A model generated the notes under the pieces. It was not told the origin of the DNA, did not search any database, and worked only from the letters and a program-made list of their open reading frames with translations. The translations under genes and the position numbers were made by a program. From NCBI RefSeq assembly GCF_018616375.1, contig NZ_JAEQBB010000001.1, positions 1 through 64,000 of the forward strand: a stretch of DNA of 64,000 nt. Direction: 5' to 3'. Each line of letters opens with the position of its first letter. Position 1 is the stretch's first letter. Positions 32,189 to 40,802 of the stretch are shown one piece after another. The DNA is from Exiguobacterium sp. J17977. GTDB taxonomy: Bacteria > Bacillota > Bacilli > Exiguobacteriales > Exiguobacteriaceae.

Positions 32189-33916
32189 ATGCAACTTTTA
32201 CAACGTGACCAACACACAAAAGGTAAGTTACAAACAGAAACGAAGACACTGAAACGCAACTGGTGGAAAGAAGCCGTCGCGTATCAAATCTACCCGCGCA
32301 GCTTCTACGATGCGAACGGAGATGGAATCGGCGATATTCAAGGTATCATCGATAAGCTCGACTATTTGAAAGACCTCGGCGTTGACGTCATCTGGATTTG
32401 CCCGATGTATAAGTCGCCGAACGATGACAACGGCTATGACATTAGCGACTATCAGGACATCATGGATGAGTTCGGAACGATGGAAGACTTCGACCGTCTT
32501 TTACAAGAAGTCCATGCGCGTGGCATGAAGCTGTTGCTCGACCTCGTCGTCAACCATACGTCGGACGAACACCCATGGTTCATCGAATCGAAGAGCTCGA
32601 AAGACAACCCGAAACGCGACTGGTACATTTGGCGCGACGGAAAACCGGACGGCTCGAAGCCAAACAACTGGGAGTCCATTTTCGGCGGGTCGGCTTGGGA
32701 GTTCGATGAGACGACGGAGCAATATTTCTTGCACGTCTTCTCGAAGAAGCAGCCGGACCTCAACTGGGAGAATGCCGAGATGCGTCAGACGATCTATAAT
32801 ATGATCAACTGGTGGCTCGACAAAGGCATCGACGGCTTCCGTGTCGATGCGATCAGTCACATCCGCAAACACCCATCGTTCGGCGATTTGCCGAACCCGG
32901 AAGGTCTCGACTTCGTGCCATCGTTCGAGATGCACATGAACGTCGACGGGATTCACGGCTACTTGGAAGAACTTCGTGATGAGACGTTCAACAAGCACGA
33001 CATCATGACGGTCGGTGAAGCGAACGGCGTGTCGCCTGACGACGCTCACCTGTGGGTCGGCGAGAAGGAAGGCAAGATGAACATGGTGTTCCAATTCGAA
33101 CACATGGGTCTTTGGCGCGAAGACGCCGAGTCGAAACTCGACGTCGTCCATTTGAAGAACGTCCTCACGAAATGGCAAAAAGGCCTCGAGGAAGACGGCT
33201 GGAACGCCCTCTACGTCGAGAACCACGACCAGACACGGACCGTGTCGTCATGGGGCGATGACGAGCGCTATTGGAAAGAGAGCGCGAAATCGATTGCGAT
33301 GATGTATTTCCTCATGCAAGGGACGCCATTCATCTATCAAGGTCAAGAGATCGGCATGACGAACGTGAAGTTCGACTCAATCGACCAGTACGACGATATT
33401 GCGACGCGCAACCGCTATTACATCGGTCTCGAACATGGTAAGAGCCATGAAGAGATGATGGACATCACGTGGAACTCGTCACGGGACAACACGCGCACAC
33501 CGATGCAGTGGAGCGATGCGCCGAACGCGGGCTTCACGTTCGCTGAGACGCCTTGGTTCGGCATCAACCCGAACTACACGGACATCAACGTCGATGCCCA
33601 GCTCGAAGACGACGACTCGATTCTCAACTTCTATAAAGAAATGATTCGTCTTCGCAAGCAAGACGAGACGTTCGTCTATGGGACGTATGACATTGTCTTA
33701 CCGGAGCACCCGGAGATTTACGCGTACACGCGCACGCTTGGTGACTCGCAATACCTCGTCATGACGAACTTGACGGGAGAGGAAGCGATTTTTGCGACGG
33801 AGCTCACGTTGCGCTCACAAGATGTGGTCTTGAAAAACATGCCGCTCGAGCCGCATGATGAAACGACACTCGTCCACTTGAAGCCGTTCGAGGGTCGCGT
33901 CTATAAAATGAGTTAA
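32189..33916 (+). CDS. Alpha-glucosidase, glycoside hydrolase family 13
   Basis: A 575-residue cytosolic GH13 enzyme close to oligo-1,6-glucosidase/maltase proteins. All four GH13 regions are present: DLVVNHTSDEH, GFRVDAIS with the nucleophile Asp, TVGEANG with the acid/base Glu, and VENHDQTR with the third carboxylate. The residue after the nucleophile is Ala. Alpha-1,6-specific relatives usually have Val there and alpha-1,4-specific ones Ala or Thr, so maltose or malto-oligosaccharides are the more likely substrates. The enzyme proper starts at KRNWWKEAVAYQIYPRSFYD, about residue 22. The 21-residue extension comes from ATG 32189, the only start behind the AAGGGAG site. No transporter is adjacent. 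Confidence 0.88.
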   Translation: MQLLQRDQHTKGKLQTETKTLKRNWWKEAVAYQIYPRSFYDANGDGIGDIQGIIDKLDYLKDLGVDVIWICPMYKSPNDDNGYDISDYQDIMDEFGTMEDFDRLLQEVHARGMKLLLDLVVNHTSDEHPWFIESKSSKDNPKRDWYIWRDGKPDGSKPNNWESIFGGSAWEFDETTEQYFLHVFSKKQPDLNWENAEMRQTIYNMINWWLDKGIDGFRVDAISHIRKHPSFGDLPNPEGLDFVPSFEMHMNVDGIHGYLEELRDETFNKHDIMTVGEANGVSPDDAHLWVGEKEGKMNMVFQFEHMGLWREDAESKLDVVHLKNVLTKWQKGLEEDGWNALYVENHDQTRTVSSWGDDERYWKESAKSIAMMYFLMQGTPFIYQGQEIGMTNVKFDSIDQYDDIATRNRYYIGLEHGKSHEEMMDITWNSSRDNTRTPMQWSDAPNAGFTFAETPWFGINPNYTDINVDAQLEDDDSILNFYKEMIRLRKQDETFVYGTYDIVLPEHPEIYAYTRTLGDSQYLVMTNLTGEEAIFATELTLRSQDVVLKNMPLEPHDETTLVHLKPFEGRVYKMS

Positions 33917-33919
33917 TCC

Positions 33920-33947
33920 AAGACAGGGGCATTTCCCTGTCTTTTTT
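33920..33947 (+). terminator. Rho-independent terminator
   Basis: AAGACAGGG and CCCTGTCTT arms with a GCATTT loop are followed by TTTT. Confidence 0.9.
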
Positions 33948-34006
33948 GCGTACAGGGAAATGACGAGAGAACACGAATTCATTAAAGAAGACGAGGAGGG
34001 ATTGGC

Positions 34007-34666
34007 ATGAGACTGTTATTGACGTCGGCAGGTATTAAAAATGAACGAATCAAACAAGCGTTGCTCGAGTTGTTAGGAAAACCGATCGAGGAGTGTACTG
34101 CCCTCTGTATCCCGACCGCAATTTACGCGTTGCCGGGCGGGACGAATCACGCCTGGAACTTTTTCAACGGGGATTTTTCGACGCCGATGTGTGAGTTAGA
34201 GTGGAAATCGGTCGGGGTCCTCGAGTTGTCAGCCCTTCCAAGCCTCGATGAAGCGGTTTGGAGACCGGCGTTCGATGAGGCGGATGTGCTGTTGGTCAAC
34301 GGGGGCGACCCGCTGTTCTTGCATTATTGGATGAAGCAGTCGGGTGTCGCGCAGCTGTTGGCGGACTGGAAGGGTGTCTATGTCGGCTTGAGCGCCGGCA
34401 GTATGGTCATGACCCCGCGGATTGGCGAGGAGTTTGTCGGTTGGCAGGCCCCGGGTGAGCAGGGAGATGGGACGCTGGGCTATGTCGATTTCTCGATTTT
34501 CCCTCATCTCGATCACGAAATGTTGCCAGAAAACACGTCTGCGCATGCAACGGAATGGGCAAAGACGTTGGCTGATCCGAGCTATGCCATTGATGACGAA
34601 ACGGCGATTCGAGTCGTCGATGGACGTGTCGATGTAATTTCAGAGGGGAAATGGCTAAAGTTTTAA
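34007..34666 (+). CDS. Peptidase E-like serine peptidase (family S51)
   Basis: A 219-residue cytosolic protein of the S51 family, whose members are dipeptidase E (N-terminal Asp dipeptides) or cyanophycinase. The nucleophile Ser is in VGLSAGSMVM (near residue 130). The upstream VLLVNGGDPLFLHYW and downstream FSIFPHLDHE segments are the remaining conserved blocks. Fold and active site are class-I glutamine-amidotransferase-like. The length is typical. It has its own RBS (GAGGAGG) and terminator and so is a single-gene unit. The actual peptide substrate is unknown. Confidence 0.87.
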   Translation: MRLLLTSAGIKNERIKQALLELLGKPIEECTALCIPTAIYALPGGTNHAWNFFNGDFSTPMCELEWKSVGVLELSALPSLDEAVWRPAFDEADVLLVNGGDPLFLHYWMKQSGVAQLLADWKGVYVGLSAGSMVMTPRIGEEFVGWQAPGEQGDGTLGYVDFSIFPHLDHEMLPENTSAHATEWAKTLADPSYAIDDETAIRVVDGRVDVISEGKWLKF

Positions 34667-34676
34667 CGAAACGAGC

Positions 34677-34708
34677 GACCACGGATTCTCACATCGGTGG
34701 TCTTTTTT
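34677..34708 (+). terminator. Rho-independent terminator
   Basis: GACCACGGA and TCGGTGGTC arms are followed by TTTTTT. Confidence 0.8.
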
Positions 34709-34852
34709 GCAATGCGTACTCTCTGCATCCGCATCTCGTAAAATTACTCGTAGCCGACGTGTGAAGCACACATGAACCGGGAAAGAAAATGTTAGCGATT
34801 CCGGACCGTTCGCGAGATATGGTACGATGGGACAGCGGAAAGGGGAATCACC

Positions 34853-35272
34853 ATGGCAATTGAACCGAAACGCGTACGTGTGCGCCAGAAGACGACAATC
34901 AGTGAGATCGCGGAACCAATCGAGCTGCAAGCCGATGGGCTCTATTATGAATTGAAGACCGGCTTCATCATCACGTTCGACCAAGAACGAGAAGACGGCG
35001 TCGTCCCGACGACAATCAAATATACGACAGGCCGGCTCGCGCTCATCTGTAAAGGACCGATTGAGATGAATCATTCTTTTATCGAAGGGCGTCTGACGCA
35101 GAGCTTATATAAAAACCCATACATGTCGATGACGATGGCGACGACGACGGAGCGACTCGATGTCGCGGACGGCCGTTGCCGCTTCGTATACGAGTTATCG
35201 ATGAATGAGGACGTGGCGGGCAGTTATGACGTCGACGTCACATGGACGTTTGAAGGAGGAGACGAAGGATGA
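34853..35272 (+). CDS. YwiB family protein (DUF1934)
   Basis: A 139-residue soluble protein matching the DUF1934 / YwiB family, a small calycin-like beta barrel. Visible features are a beta-rich body with KRVRVRQKTTIS, GLYYELKTGFIITFDQ and the RLDVADGRCRFVYELSM strands. B. subtilis YwiB sits before argS, and here the next gene is unrelated. The function is unknown; a barrel of this type could bind a small ligand. Its last four bases overlap the following gene's start, so the two are coupled. RBS GGAAAGGGG precedes ATG 34853. Confidence 0.8.
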   Translation: MAIEPKRVRVRQKTTISEIAEPIELQADGLYYELKTGFIITFDQEREDGVVPTTIKYTTGRLALICKGPIEMNHSFIEGRLTQSLYKNPYMSMTMATTTERLDVADGRCRFVYELSMNEDVAGSYDVDVTWTFEGGDEG

Positions 35273-35697
35273 ATTTTGCAGAACGCGTGAAAAAAATTGA
35301 AGAAATGTTGAACGAAGATTGGTTCGAGATGCTCGAGACGAACGAGGACGAGTATGAAGAGTGGCGTGGCCGCCTCGAGGACCATGCTGAGCAGGTCATC
35401 GGGCACTACGACAACGAGACTGGCGTCGATATGGACTCGGTCGATAAACTGCTTCAGCTGAACGATGAGTTCCCGCTTCTCTATGGAGAAGACACGGTCC
35501 GATTGTACGTCGCGTTGATTGAGGCGCGGCCTGAGGACAAGTCGGTGTACGAACGCTATATCGATTATTTGGCGGCCATCGGTGACGCGACGCATGAGGA
35601 ATTTTTACGCTTCCATACGCTCGTCGAGGCAGGCCGTTTAGACGAGGCACGTACGCTCGCCCCACAGATGCCAAAACGACTAGGATTAGAAGACTGA
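35269..35697 (+). CDS. Acidic helical protein of unknown function
   Basis: A 142-residue, strongly acidic protein, mostly predicted helix, with no signal peptide, membrane segment or motif I recognise. It opens MNFAERVKKIEEMLNEDWFEML and has a repeated pattern of amphipathic helices that could form a small TPR-like solenoid. It overlaps the ywiB-like gene by 4 bases (ATGA) and is followed at once by a terminator, so the pair is a two-gene unit. Function cannot be assigned. Confidence 0.65.
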   Translation: MNFAERVKKIEEMLNEDWFEMLETNEDEYEEWRGRLEDHAEQVIGHYDNETGVDMDSVDKLLQLNDEFPLLYGEDTVRLYVALIEARPEDKSVYERYIDYLAAIGDATHEEFLRFHTLVEAGRLDEARTLAPQMPKRLGLED

Positions 35698-35721
35698 CCC
35701 GCAATCGCTTGCGGGTTTTTT
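35697..35721 (+). terminator. Rho-independent terminator
   Basis: ACCCGCAA and TTGCGGGT arms with a TCGC loop are followed by TTTTT; it overlaps the last base of the preceding gene. Confidence 0.9.
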
Positions 35722-35830
35722 GCTAGCCGATTCTATGGAAAAGGCGACATCTCGTCTTTGGAACGTCTGTTTTCAACGTGAATCGGCTTCGTTATGATGA
35801 AAAGAGACCAATCAATTAGGGGGACGTCAG

Positions 35831-36346
35831 ATGCTACAGCTCGTCAAAACAACGATGGCGCAACAAGCGCAAGTACTCGAATTTTTAAAAGAATGGCGCG
35901 AACTGGGCGAGACGATCGTCCCGAACGCGGTCGACCGCGATGCGTCTGACTTTGCGTCCTACGTCAAACAGATCCGTGATAAAGAGATACGGGTGAACAA
36001 CGTCAGTTGGGTGCCGAGCACGACGTATTGGCTGACGAATGGGGACGAATTGCTCGGGGCGGCGAACATCCGTCACGAATTGAATGACAACTTGCTCAAT
36101 TTCGGGGGCCACATCGGATACGGTATCAAGCCGAGTGCCCGCGGACGAGGTTTGGCGACGAAACAGCTCGAACTCGCGCTCGAGAAGGCAAAAGAACTCG
36201 GCATCGAGCGGGCGTTGATCACGTGTGACCGGACGAACGTGGCATCACGCCAAGTCATCTTGAATAACGGAGGAATACCGGACACGCCGTTCACGGCGGA
36301 AGGCGGGAAAATCGTCGAGCGGTTTTGGATTGAACTGAAAGGGTGA
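35831..36346 (+). CDS. GNAT family N-acetyltransferase
   Basis: A 171-residue GNAT enzyme. The acetyl-CoA loop is intact (GYGIKPSARGRGLATKQLELAL, near residue 97, R-G-x-G-x-A), followed by GIERALITCDRTNVASRQVILNNGG, the second conserved block of this subgroup. Substrate unknown. Strong RBS, AGGGGGACG, before ATG 35831. The integral membrane protein gene follows after only 6 bases, so the two are probably co-transcribed, although I see no functional link. Confidence 0.82.
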   Translation: MLQLVKTTMAQQAQVLEFLKEWRELGETIVPNAVDRDASDFASYVKQIRDKEIRVNNVSWVPSTTYWLTNGDELLGAANIRHELNDNLLNFGGHIGYGIKPSARGRGLATKQLELALEKAKELGIERALITCDRTNVASRQVILNNGGIPDTPFTAEGGKIVERFWIELKG

Positions 36347-36352
36347 CACGAG

Positions 36353-37069
36353 ATGGCGAACTGGATCGTGGTCTATTTGGCGCTCATCAATTTTTTCGGC
36401 ATCTATTTGTTTCCACGGGACCGGGTGCCGTCTCAAAAATGGTTCTCGTTTTCGAGCGGGATCGCCATCACCTACTTTTTCATGTATCTCTTGCCGTCCT
36501 TGAACAAGCGGCAAGACACGCTCCGGGTCGAATGGCTCGACCTGGCCCTGCCGTCCGAGATTTACGTCATCAGCCTGCTCGGCTTCACCGTCTTTTACGG
36601 GACGATGCGGGTCGTGCGGACGCCGTATTTCAAAGATGAGACGATCGACCAGAACGTGTCGTATTGGCTCCAAGTTACGCTGTTGACGGCGTACATGTCG
36701 TTCTCGGCATACGTCGTCACGGCGACATCGGTCACGTTCGTCGCCCGTAGCTTCTACGCGACGGCACTCGGCGTCCACTTCCTCGCCGTCGGCCACGATT
36801 TGTATCGCCATTACGGAGAACGCTACATCCGGCAAGGTCGCTATTTGTTGAGCGGCGGGATTCTCGTCGGCGGGTTCTTCTCCCGATTCGTCGAGTTGCC
36901 GCCCCATATCGAGGCGATTTTATTCGCCTTCGTCGCCGGGGCGATGATTCTGAATATCGTCAAATTCGAACTCCCGGCCGACCGTAACCTCCACTTTCGG
37001 ACGTTCGTCCTCGCCGTCGTGTGCTATGGCGGTCTGCTCTTGATGTTGAAGCACGTCCTCTATTTCTAA
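36353..37069 (+). CDS. Polytopic membrane protein of unknown function
   Basis: A 238-residue protein with seven or eight predicted membrane helices (for example residues 4-22, 32-48, 60-80, 98-125, 160-180, 185-205 and 210-236). The conserved-looking SLNKRQDTLRVEW loop and VGHDLYRHYGERYIRQGRY segment are charged and probably cytoplasmic. Some ZIP-type metal transporters have a similar His/Asp-containing region, but the match is not good enough for a name. It follows the GNAT gene by 6 bases, with the fadF promoter immediately downstream. Confidence 0.7.
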   Translation: MANWIVVYLALINFFGIYLFPRDRVPSQKWFSFSSGIAITYFFMYLLPSLNKRQDTLRVEWLDLALPSEIYVISLLGFTVFYGTMRVVRTPYFKDETIDQNVSYWLQVTLLTAYMSFSAYVVTATSVTFVARSFYATALGVHFLAVGHDLYRHYGERYIRQGRYLLSGGILVGGFFSRFVELPPHIEAILFAFVAGAMILNIVKFELPADRNLHFRTFVLAVVCYGGLLLMLKHVLYF

Positions 37070-37084
37070 TCTTCCCTTAATAAA

Positions 37085-37104
37085 ATGAATGACTGTTCAT
37101 TCAT
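37085..37104. promoter_or_regulatory. FadR-type operator
   Basis: ATGAATGACTGTTCATTCAT is a 20-base palindrome (arms ATGAATGA and TCATTCAT). It closely follows the TGAATGA-N4-TCATTCA consensus of the TetR-family fatty acid repressor FadR of Bacillus. It overlaps the -35 region of the fadF promoter. Confidence 0.75.
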
Positions 37105-37117
37105 TATTTGATATACT
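37089..37117 (+). promoter_or_regulatory. Promoter of fadF
   Basis: TATACT (37112-37117) with ATGACT as -35 (37089-37094), 17-base spacer. The -35 box lies inside the FadR-type palindrome, so repression would block polymerase binding. Confidence 0.6.
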
Positions 37118-37160
37118 AAACCCAAGATTGAATCCGTTTTCATAAGGGGGAGTTTTGGGG

Positions 37161-39290
37161 ATGTCGACATTTTTAATCGTCAACTGGATTCTATTCTTGC
37201 TCGTCCTCGGCTATGGACTATATTTGTTTGCGTCGCTGGTCTATCAGCGCTATACGTTCATCAAGCTCGGGAAACAGGCAGAATGGAGTCAAACGAATAA
37301 AGAGCGGCTCGAACAGGTCATGATCAACGTGTTCGGCCAAAAGAAATTATTGAAAGACAAGAAGAGCGGCATCATTCACGTCATGATGTTCTATGGGTTC
37401 ATCCTCGTCCAGTTCGGGGCCATCGACTTTATCTGGAAAGGGCTTGCCGTCGGGACGCGTTTCCCGCACATCCCGCTCGGTCCGCTCTATCCGATTTTCA
37501 CGTTCATGCAAGAAATCGTCATGCTCATGATTCTCGTCGCGGTCGTTTGGGGATTCTACCGCCGTTACATCGAGAAGCTCGTGCGCTTAAAACGAAACTT
37601 CTTGGCCGGACTCGCTCTCATCTTTATCGGTGGGCTGATGGTATCGGTCTTGTTCGGGAACGGGTTCTACCTCGTCTATAAGGAAGAACTTCCGATGTGG
37701 GGCGAACCTGTCGCGACACTCATCGGGTCGGCGTTCGCTTGGGTGCCAGGCGGTGTCGCCTTCGCCTTGTTCGTCGTCTTCTGGTGGTTACATCTCTTGT
37801 TCTTGCTCAGCTTCATGATTTATATCCCGCAAGGCAAGCATGCCCACTTGATTGCCGGGACGCTCAACGTCTGGCTCGGCCGGACGCACCAGGTCGGTCG
37901 TCTCGCCCCGGTTGATTTCTCGGCGATGGAAGAGGCCGAGGAGTCGGACGAAGAAGTCGTCTTCGGCGTCAATAAAATCGAAGACTTCAACCAAAAACAA
38001 CTTGTCGATTTGTATGCCTGTGTCGAGTGCGGCCGCTGTACGAACGTCTGCCCGGCGACCGGTACCGGAAAAATGCTGTCGCCGATGGACCTCATCGTCA
38101 AGCTGCGCGACCATATGAATATGAAAGGGGCCGCCGTCACCCGGAAGTCACCGTGGGCACCGGCGCTCTTGTTCCAAAATACGCAAGGGGCCGAGATTGC
38201 AGCCGCGGCCCAAGACGGACACATGCTCGTCGCCGATGAGTTGATCGGCAATGTCATCACCGAAGAAGAGATTTGGGCATGTACGACGTGCCGCAACTGT
38301 GAAGACCAATGCCCGGTCATGAACGAGCACGTCGACAAGATTATTGATTTGCGCCGTTACCTCGTCATGATGGAAGGCAAGATGGATCCAGAGGCGCAAC
38401 GTACGGTAGCCAATATCGAACGGCAAGGCAACCCGTGGGGGATGAACCGGAAAGAGCGCGAGAACTGGCGCAAAGACCGAGAAGAACTCGTCATCCCGAC
38501 GGCGAAAGAGAAGAAGAAGGCCGGTGAAGAGTTCGAATTCCTCTTCTGGGTCGGGGCGATGGGCTCGTATGACAGCCGCAGCCAAAAAGTCGCACAAAGC
38601 TTTGCGAGCGTCTTAAACAAAGCCGGCGTCTCGTTCGCCATCCTCGGCAACGAAGAGAAGAACTCGGGCGATACGCCACGTCGCATCGGGAACGAGCTGT
38701 TGTTCCAAGAGCTCGCCGAGGCGAACATCAAACTATTCGAGAAGTATGGGGTCACGAAAATCGTCACGGTCGACCCGCATGCGTATAACACGTTCAAAAA
38801 CGAATATCCGGACTTCGGGCTCACGGGTGTGAAAGTGTATCACCATACCGAGCTCCTCGCTGAGCTGCTCGATACGGGCCGGGTCAAACCGGACTTCTCC
38901 GTGAACGAGCGTGTCGTCTATCACGATTCGTGCTATCTCGGACGCTATAACGGCATTTATGACGCGCCGCGCTTCGTCTTGGAACGTATCCCGGGCGTCG
39001 AGCTCGTCGAGGCGGAACGGAACCGTGAGAACGGCATGTGTTGCGGCGCCGGCGGCGGTCTCATGTGGCAAGAAGAGAAAGTCGGGACGCGCGTCAACGT
39101 GGCCCGGACCGAGCAGTTGCTCGAGACGAAACCGACGGTCATTGGCTCGGCGTGTCCGTACTGCTTGACGATGCTATCGGACGGGACGAAAGCGAAAGAA
39201 GTCGATGAGACGGTCGGTACGTTCGACGTCGTCGAACTGCTCGATCGCGCCCTGGCCCCACTCGAAGTACCTGAACCGCTCGTTCAATAA
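37161..39290 (+). CDS. fadF: Membrane iron-sulfur oxidoreductase FadF (heterodisulfide-reductase type)
   Basis: A 709-residue membrane redox protein. The first 240 residues carry about six transmembrane helices with likely heme-binding His residues (IIHVMMFYGF and HLLFLLSF). A ferredoxin domain follows with CVECGRCTNVCPATG (near residue 290) and CTTCRNCEDQCPVM (near residue 373), two [4Fe-4S] sites. Two CCG-type domains follow, the second including HDSCYLGRYNG and MCCGAGGGLMW. B. subtilis FadF/YwjF has this layout and is taken to pass electrons from acyl-CoA dehydrogenase/ETF to the quinone pool in beta-oxidation. The FadR-type operator upstream supports that role. ATG 37161 is preferred over TTG 37155 by spacing. 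Confidence 0.88.
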   Translation: MSTFLIVNWILFLLVLGYGLYLFASLVYQRYTFIKLGKQAEWSQTNKERLEQVMINVFGQKKLLKDKKSGIIHVMMFYGFILVQFGAIDFIWKGLAVGTRFPHIPLGPLYPIFTFMQEIVMLMILVAVVWGFYRRYIEKLVRLKRNFLAGLALIFIGGLMVSVLFGNGFYLVYKEELPMWGEPVATLIGSAFAWVPGGVAFALFVVFWWLHLLFLLSFMIYIPQGKHAHLIAGTLNVWLGRTHQVGRLAPVDFSAMEEAEESDEEVVFGVNKIEDFNQKQLVDLYACVECGRCTNVCPATGTGKMLSPMDLIVKLRDHMNMKGAAVTRKSPWAPALLFQNTQGAEIAAAAQDGHMLVADELIGNVITEEEIWACTTCRNCEDQCPVMNEHVDKIIDLRRYLVMMEGKMDPEAQRTVANIERQGNPWGMNRKERENWRKDREELVIPTAKEKKKAGEEFEFLFWVGAMGSYDSRSQKVAQSFASVLNKAGVSFAILGNEEKNSGDTPRRIGNELLFQELAEANIKLFEKYGVTKIVTVDPHAYNTFKNEYPDFGLTGVKVYHHTELLAELLDTGRVKPDFSVNERVVYHDSCYLGRYNGIYDAPRFVLERIPGVELVEAERNRENGMCCGAGGGLMWQEEKVGTRVNVARTEQLLETKPTVIGSACPYCLTMLSDGTKAKEVDETVGTFDVVELLDRALAPLEVPEPLVQ

Positions 39291-39292
39291 AA

Positions 39293-39324
39293 AACAAGGC
39301 ACGGTCCGCGGACCGTGCCTTGTT
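39293..39324. terminator. Bidirectional terminator
   Basis: Fifteen-base arms AACAAGGCACGGTCC and GGACCGTGCCTTGTT around a GC centre, between convergent fadF and hemAT. Confidence 0.85.
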
Positions 39325-39330
39325 CTGTCG

Positions 39331-40629
39331 TTAGCGCATCTCAGCAGTGGCCAGTAAAGAAGACGTCAAGTGTGATAAGCCTTGCGTCGTCTCATTGATG
39401 GCGGAGATTGTCTCGACCATTTGACCGAGGTCTTGCTTATTGCGTTCAAAGGATAGGACGTAATTGCCCATCTCGTCTTTGACAGTCGAGAAACCGGCTT
39501 TGACGGCACCGAGTTGACGCATCGCCTCGTCATTCGTCCGATGCATCTGGCCCATCTGGTCGAGCAGGGCGGCGATGTTCGTCTCATTCTCGTGGATGAG
39601 GACGTTGATTTGACTGCTCAATTGTTTCGCGTTCTCGGCGAGCGTCCGCACTTCGGTCGCGACGACGGCGAAACCTTTGCCGTGTTCACCGGCCCGGGCC
39701 GCTTCGATTGATGCGTTCAACGCCAACAAGTTCGTCTGGTTGGCGATCTGTTCGATGCTCCGAGTCATGCTGACGATTTCTTGCGAGCCGTCCTTGAGCG
39801 CGGTGATGCGGTCGAGTGAGGCGTCGACGTACGTCGCTGACTGTTTGAACTCGGATTCCATCTGTTCGATTTGCTCGCCGTTCGTATGCGTCAAGCTCAT
39901 CAAGTGACGGCTCATCTTCTCCGTCTGCTCGGTCTCGGACAACACTTGATGGGCTCGCTTGCTCGTCTCGGACATGGCGTGACCGGTCTGTTCCATCGTT
40001 GTCGCGACTTCCGTGCTGACGCGGCTGACATCGTTCAATAACGTCGCGCGAGCGACGTTTGCCGATTCAATCTCATCGAGACGCGCATCGACGTACTGCT
40101 CAGTGACGATTTGGGCGTCCAAGTTCATCGCATGGGACAACGCGAGGAGCGATTCGGTCAATGTGGCCGGGTCGTGTTGGTACGTCTCGACGATTTTTGG
40201 GACGAGCAACGTGTTGAAAGCGGAATACGTCGCGAGGAACCAGACGACCGGTACCGCATAGTGGTGATGCGTCTGGCCCATCCGTTTGCGCATGGCGAGG
40301 AACTTGTCATCGATGTTCCCGGTCAATAGGCTACGGAAATAGTCAGCGAACACTTTTTTTAGTCGCTCGCGTGTCGACGAGGCGTTGGCAATTTGGACCA
40401 TCTCGGGTTGCAACATCAAGTGGTCGAGGACGTTTTCGAGGACATCGTCTAATACTGACTCGACGAGCGGGGCCATTGCTTGCAGTCGTTTTACTTGCGA
40501 CGACGTATAGCCCATATAATGCGTGCGACCGTTCAAATTAGGATTGGTCGGGCGTGCGGTCGTCGACACATCAGGGAAACCGATTGATGCGGTGTAGGCG
40601 GTAGATTTTGATTTACGGAACAGTGCCAT
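39331..40629 (-). CDS. hemAT: HemAT-type globin-coupled chemotaxis transducer
   Basis: A soluble oxygen sensor of 432 residues, the exact length of B. subtilis HemAT. Residues 35-185 form a globin-like domain. The proximal heme ligand aligns with His121 in [15 protein letters not shown], a position close to His123 of B. subtilis. The rest is a methyl-accepting signalling domain with the highly conserved hairpin tip [24 protein letters not shown]-type region and [20 protein letters not shown]. There are no transmembrane helices. It would signal to CheA/CheW in aerotaxis. No che genes are in this window. The three consecutive His residues are unusual and the true ligand needs structural support. 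Confidence 0.88.
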   Translation of the reverse strand: MALFRKSKSTAYTASIGFPDVSTTARPTNPNLNGRTHYMGYTSSQVKRLQAMAPLVESVLDDVLENVLDHLMLQPEMVQIANASSTRERLKKVFADYFRSLLTGNIDDKFLAMRKRMGQTHHHYAVPVVWFLATYSAFNTLLVPKIVETYQHDPATLTESLLALSHAMNLDAQIVTEQYVDARLDEIESANVARATLLNDVSRVSTEVATTMEQTGHAMSETSKRAHQVLSETEQTEKMSRHLMSLTHTNGEQIEQMESEFKQSATYVDASLDRITALKDGSQEIVSMTRSIEQIANQTNLLALNASIEAARAGEHGKGFAVVATEVRTLAENAKQLSSQINVLIHENETNIAALLDQMGQMHRTNDEAMRQLGAVKAGFSTVKDEMGNYVLSFERNKQDLGQMVETISAINETTQGLSHLTSSLLATAEMR

Positions 40630-40802
40630 GTTTCATTCTCCTTTTTCTCGTACAGCTAAAATAGCGTTCTATTCTATATCGGCAAACATGTGAAAAAACT
40701 GAGAAATCGATGTGCGATGAAGCTTGTTGTTTTTGCACTAGAAGCGGGAAAGAGAAGAAAGAAAGATTGGCTCGGCCATTTTTGAGAAATGAGGTGTCCG
40801 TT

